A DNA stretch of 8,110 nt from Methanothrix sp. (lineage in GTDB: Archaea; Halobacteriota; Methanosarcinia; Methanotrichales; Methanotrichaceae): the NCBI GenBank assembly GCA_028682845.1, contig JAJRAT010000096.1:1-8110 (forward strand). The letters run 5' to 3'. Below the pieces are notes generated by a model, which was given only the letters and a program-made list of their open reading frames with translations, ran no database searches and was not told the origin of the DNA. The stretch's first letter is position 1. The number at the start of each line of letters is the position of its first letter. Below are positions 5,684 through 8,110 of the stretch, in pieces. Position numbers and translations under genes: made by a program.

Positions 5684-5696
5684 CAAAAAAATCGTG
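5684..5696 (-). terminator. T-run downstream of tmk
   Basis: On the minus strand a run of seven T (plus-strand A-run about 5686-5692) lies about 30 bp after the tmk stop codon. It sits in the loop of a weak CGACA/TGTCG stem. It fits U-tract termination for tmk in the short convergent gap; no equally good T-run serves mptE on the plus strand. Confidence 0.4.
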
Positions 5697-5722
5697 TCGC
5701 AATGCCTTTCCCGATCAGCGGC

Positions 5723-6364
5723 TCAAGCCTGTTCAAGCAATTCGAGAATGGGCTTGAGAGACTGGTCGGCGACATCTTCGGCATCTTGGCTCGCATCGAT
5801 GATCGCAAAGCGTCCCGGCTCCAGGGCGGCCAGCCGCCGGAAATTTTGGTCAACCTCACATAAGAACTCCTGCCGCTCGAATTTCTCGCGCTCGGGACGC
5901 GATTGCATCCTCTGCAATGCCAGGGCCGGGTCCAACATAAAGAGCAGAGTTTTATCCGGACGCCTGTTCCACGGGCTGTAAATCTCCCTGATCCATTGCA
6001 CGGGGTCCGGTACCACCCCGCGAAGGGTAACTCCCTGATATGCTGCCGTCGAGTCTGCATATCGATCTGAGACAATTATTGCACCCTCTTGCAGTGACGG
6101 ATTGACCAGCTTCTCCAACTGGTCCGCATGGTCGGCCATGAAGAGAAATAGCTCCGCCATGCGCGTGGCCACGGACGGCTCCGAGCCGCCGGATGAAGAG
6201 AGCTGTGCCTTCAGAATCTTGCCGGCCTGGCCGCCGGTCGGCTCTGCGGTGAGGATGACCCTGCGCTGCGGCACTGCCTCCTGTAGCCTTTTTGCGATGA
6301 GCCTCGCCGCGGTGCTCTTTCCCGAACCGTCGATGCCTTCCAAGGTTATGAGGAACCCATTCAC
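5723..6364 (-). CDS. tmk: Thymidylate kinase
   Basis: Phosphorylates dTMP to dTDP with ATP in the cytosol, on the path to dTTP. From the GTG at 6364 the product is 213 residues, the usual size. The P-loop GIDGSGKST is at residues 10-18, EPTGG at 41-45, the DRY motif in VSDRYADSTAAYQG at 100-102 and the arginine-rich LID segment RPEREKFERQEFL at about 156-168. The GTG start puts FLITLEGIDG at the family-typical position. A TTG at 6385 in the same frame would add seven residues (MPFLQYR), and neither start has a clear ribosome binding site, so the exact start is uncertain. The gene converges with mptE. Upstream, 6386-6480 is AT-rich and should hold the promoter; TTAATTATGATTAATCC (about 6408-6425) is the most TATA-like stretch but is not a clear match. 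Confidence 0.93.
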   Translation of the reverse strand: MNGFLITLEGIDGSGKSTAARLIAKRLQEAVPQRRVILTAEPTGGQAGKILKAQLSSSGGSEPSVATRMAELFLFMADHADQLEKLVNPSLQEGAIIVSDRYADSTAAYQGVTLRGVVPDPVQWIREIYSPWNRRPDKTLLFMLDPALALQRMQSRPEREKFERQEFLCEVDQNFRRLAALEPGRFAIIDASQDAEDVADQSLKPILELLEQA

Positions 6365-6479
6365 GCGATATTGCAGAAACGGCAAAGAAGATCAAATTAT
6401 CGTCATGGATTAATCATAATTAATGGACGATATTAATGTTGAATTATGCTGAACTATAATGGTTATTTGTCGCCCGATA

Positions 6480-6697
6480 CTAACTCTGGCACGTCATTCG
6501 CCGGTTATCCGCAGTCAGTCCAGTAACCCTCGCAGCGGGCGTCTGTACCGCATTTGGGTTGTCTCATGGTCATAGGTAGACCATAGTGTCAATATCCTAC
6601 CACGAGGACCTATCAATGCGGCCTGTATTCCCTTTCTTGCACCGGCACTCACAGCTAAAACAACTTCTAAGCTCGTGACAGCCCTCTGAAGGGACAT
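6480..6697 (-). ncRNA. Candidate structured non-coding RNA (unknown class)
   Basis: A GC-richer island in AT-rich flanks, preceded on the minus strand by a good BRE/TATA promoter. Possible nested helices are 6670-6678 with 6649-6656 (TCACGAGCT/AGCTGTGA, one bulge), 6641-6646 with 6500-6505 (GCCGGT/ACCGGC), 6615-6621 with 6548-6554 (CCGCATT/AATGCGG) and 6579-6584 with 6566-6571 (seven-base loop). Helices of 6-7 bp arise by chance in 200 nt, so this is suggestive only. I see no match to RNase P, SRP, tRNA or box C/D/H/ACA consensus and no terminator. The alternative is a 60-codon leaderless ORF (ATG at 6697 to 6515), but its third-position use is unbiased, unlike its neighbours. Confidence 0.3.
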
Positions 6698-6716
6698 GAC
6701 AAAAATGCTGCGTGGT

Positions 6717-6732
6717 TTTATAAAGGTTTCTG
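6717..6732 (-). promoter_or_regulatory. Archaeal BRE/TATA promoter pointing into the 6480-6697 island
   Basis: On the minus strand CAGAAACC is followed directly by TTTATAAA, a close match to the archaeal BRE-TATA consensus; transcription would begin near 6694. TTTATAAA is self-complementary, but upstream of it on the plus strand is GCGTGG, a poor BRE. The stronger direction is therefore away from ppaC, although the same box could also fire towards ppaC (start near 6746). Confidence 0.5.
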
Positions 6733-6813
6733 CATGAGCGGAGGAACATTTTTCGGGCTTCTCCGCGCCGCTGCCTAGTAAGGTTTAAGTCGAAGTTCTA
6801 CATTAACAATGCT

Positions 6814-6819
6814 GAGGTG
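6814..6819 (+). promoter_or_regulatory. Ribosome binding site GAGGTG deciding the ppaC TTG start
   Basis: GAGGTG matches the archaeal anti-Shine-Dalgarno complement and lies 6 nt before the TTG at 6826. An in-frame GTG at 6817 is part of this motif and so is unlikely to be the start. GTTTAAGT at about 6783-6790 is a possible TATA box giving a leader of only some 15 nt. Confidence 0.65.
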
Positions 6820-6825
6820 CTTCGT

Positions 6826-7761
6826 TTGACCGACAAGATCTATGTAATTGGGCACAAGAGTCCGGATACCGATTCTGTAACATCTGCAATAACCTATGCC
6901 AATCTGAAGAACGCCCTGGGAATGAAGGAAGCCGTCCCTGCCGCTGCAGGCGATATCAACGGCGAGACCAAATTCCTGCTGGACTACTTCAAGGTCCCCT
7001 ATCCCGAGAAGCTCACCGATGCCACCGACAAGAAGGTCATCCTCGTCGATCACAATGAGATGGCTCAGGCCGTGGACAAGCTCAACATGGAGAATATCGT
7101 TGAGGTTATCGATCACCACAAGATCGGCGGCCTCGCCAACGGCAAACCCATATTCTTCCTCAATGAGCCGGTGGGCGCTACCGGCGGAATTATCGCGAAC
7201 CTCTATGAGCAGAACAATGTCGCCATCAGCAAGGAGATGGCCGGCCTGATGATGTCCGCGATCCTCTCCGACACTGTGCTCTTCAAGTCTCCCACATGCA
7301 CACCGCGCGACAAGGCAGCAGTCGAGAAGCTGGCCAAGATCGCAGGTGTCGACCCGATGGCGTTCGGCATGGAGCTGCTCAAAGCCAAGAGCAATATGTC
7401 CTCCAAGTCCGCCAAGGAAATTCTCATGGGCGACTTCAAGAAGTTCGACTTCTCCGGAACCAAGGCAGGCGTCGGCCAGGTCGAGGTTATGGACCTCGCG
7501 GACCTCGCACCCAAGAGAGCGGCCATCCTCGATGAGATGAATAAGATGAAGGATGCCGAGAAGCTGGATATGGTTGTTCTCATGCTCACCGATGTCATGA
7601 AAGAAGCCAGCGATCTCCTCTTCGTGGGCAATGCAGGCGCAGCGGCAGGATTCGAGAAGGCCTTCGGCGGCAAGCTCGCCAACAACTCCCTCTACAAGGA
7701 GAAGTGCTTGTCCAGGAAGAAGCAGGTCATCCCGCCTCTGGAAGGCGCTTTCAAGAAGTAA
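6826..7761 (+). CDS. ppaC: Manganese-dependent inorganic pyrophosphatase, family II
   Basis: Hydrolyses pyrophosphate to phosphate in the cytosol, pulling PPi-releasing reactions forward. The 311-residue product has the DHH-DHHA2 architecture. Metal ligands fall where the Bacillus subtilis enzyme has them, within one residue: His10, Asp14 and Asp16 (GHKSPDTDS), Asp75 (VDHNE), His97-His98 (DHHKIGG) and Asp149 (LSDT). The substrate-binding SRKKQ is at 296-300. The start is TTG 6826, 6 nt after GAGGTG; the GTG at 6817 would add three residues. There is no CBS/DRTGG insertion. Codons are strongly biased (AAG, GAG, CTC, ATC, GCC), pointing to high expression. In Methanothrix, acetate is activated by AMP-forming acetyl-CoA synthetase, which releases PPi, and such a soluble PPase is the known partner; that link depends on the inferred host. 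Confidence 0.96.
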   Translation: MTDKIYVIGHKSPDTDSVTSAITYANLKNALGMKEAVPAAAGDINGETKFLLDYFKVPYPEKLTDATDKKVILVDHNEMAQAVDKLNMENIVEVIDHHKIGGLANGKPIFFLNEPVGATGGIIANLYEQNNVAISKEMAGLMMSAILSDTVLFKSPTCTPRDKAAVEKLAKIAGVDPMAFGMELLKAKSNMSSKSAKEILMGDFKKFDFSGTKAGVGQVEVMDLADLAPKRAAILDEMNKMKDAEKLDMVVLMLTDVMKEASDLLFVGNAGAAAGFEKAFGGKLANNSLYKEKCLSRKKQVIPPLEGAFKK

Positions 7762-7778
7762 ATATTCCCAACTTGGCC

Positions 7779-7810
7779 ATAGGTGGACGAATCCACCTAT
7801 TTTATTTTCC
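7779..7810 (+). terminator. Intrinsic terminator of ppaC
   Basis: ATAGGTGG (7779-7786) and CCACCTAT (7793-7800) form a perfect 8-bp stem with a 6-base loop, 17 bp after the ppaC stop codon. TTTATTTTCC follows. Confidence 0.85.
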
Positions 7811-7815
7811 TGATC

Positions 7816-7906
7816 TTTGCTTGGATTCTTCAGATTTGCTTAGATTCTTCTGATTCGACTAGATCCATCTGCATTAGACTCTTCTGCGTTGAATAGATTT
7901 TTGATG
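7816..7906. repeat. Degenerate 19-bp tandem repeat, about five units
   Basis: Units are 7816-7834 (TTTGCTTGGATTCTTCAGA), 7835-7853 (TTTGCTTAGATTCTTCTGA), 7854-7872 (TTCGACTAGATCCATCTGC), a shortened 15-bp unit 7873-7887 and 7888-7906 (GTTGAATAGATTTTTGATG). Units 1 and 2 differ at two positions and similarity decays to the right. It fills the space between the ppaC terminator and the end of tiaS. No open frame covers it convincingly; it is probably an ageing minisatellite. Confidence 0.65.
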
Positions 7907-7930
7907 TTTTATTCTTTAACACACATTGTT

Positions 7931-8110
7931 CTATCGGCTCGGATGCACATTCTCCCCATTAAATCGCACCAGCGGCTTGGAGAGATGCCTTCGGGCACAG
8001 GGGGGCACCTCATAAAAGCCCTTCACCAAATCCCTTATTACCGTTCTGCGCTCGCGATCCGCGGATTTGGTTTTGCAGCGCCGGCAGCGATAGCCCTGCC
8101 CTTTTCCTGC
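7931..8110 (-). CDS. tiaS: tRNA(Ile2) 2-agmatinylcytidine synthetase TiaS, C-terminal fragment
   Basis: TiaS attaches agmatine to C34 of the tRNA-Ile that reads AUA codons, an archaea-specific modification. Only the last 59 codons are visible; the gene enters from the right edge. The fragment begins AGKGQGYRCRRCKTKSADR, the second half of the C-terminal zinc ribbon (the CxxC seen here; the first cysteine pair would lie beyond the edge). It continues with GFYEVPPCARRHLSKPLVR, the end typical of TiaS, and stops at TAG (7933-7931). Catalytic domains are outside the window, so the call rests on the tail alone. It converges with ppaC across 169 bp. Confidence 0.8.
   Translation of the reverse strand, partial: AGKGQGYRCRRCKTKSADRERRTVIRDLVKGFYEVPPCARRHLSKPLVRFNGENVHPSR

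Noticed and set aside
6738..6766. Hairpin GCGGAG/CTCCGC upstream of ppaC as a riboswitch
   Set aside because: One 6-bp stem with a 17-base loop is expected by chance, and the transcript may start downstream of it.
7203..7685. Minus-strand open frame (160 codons) inside ppaC
   Set aside because: Shadow of ppaC, whose catalytic motifs are complete in the plus frame.

Overview
The window looks like a chromosomal segment of a methanogenic archaeon. The gene set is archaeal: a type II methionine aminopeptidase, the KEOPS subunit Cgi121, a DUF2150-type protein, a COG1340-type coiled-coil protein, the archaeal pterin enzyme MptE and the C-terminus of the tRNA-Ile2 agmatidine enzyme TiaS. Archaeal TATA/BRE-like promoters, GGAGG/GAGGTG ribosome binding sites and T-rich terminators agree with this. 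The strongly biased codons of a family II pyrophosphatase, plus a Sec-exported tyrosine-rich protein of unknown family, make Methanothrix (Methanosaeta) the most attractive guess. That placement is inference, not proof.

Layout: 2-727 (+) is the 3' part of map. Converging on it from the minus strand is a two-gene unit, cgi121 (1978-1469) followed by a DUF2150-family gene (1439-843). Upstream of that unit, 1979-2291 holds its promoter, two sets of short direct repeats and the terminator of the next gene. A coiled-coil gene (3152-2292, minus) has a densely hairpinned leader (3173-3244). An AT-rich gap of about 670 bp then separates it from a divergent gene for an exported protein (3917-4879, +), which ends in a textbook terminator. 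mptE (5018-5659, +) and tmk (6364-5723, minus) converge. A GC-richer island at about 6480-6697 contains no convincing gene but has a good minus-strand promoter and nested helices. The family II pyrophosphatase gene ppaC (6826-7761, +) follows, with its own hairpin terminator. Behind it lies a degenerate 19-bp tandem repeat and then the last 59 codons of tiaS (minus, entering from the right edge).

Most genes are housekeeping and stand alone or in pairs. They share a theme of nucleotide, cofactor and tRNA metabolism: Cgi121 in t6A synthesis, TiaS in agmatidine, Tmk in dTTP, MptE in tetrahydromethanopterin, and PpaC removing pyrophosphate. If the host is Methanothrix, PpaC would also pull AMP-forming acetate activation. 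No mobile element, CRISPR array, rRNA or tRNA gene was found. The items least explained by known families are the exported protein with an apparent CTG start, the three-hairpin leader with a UUCG tetraloop and U6 tract before the coiled-coil gene, the candidate non-coding RNA at 6480-6697, and several unrelated-looking intergenic tandem repeats.
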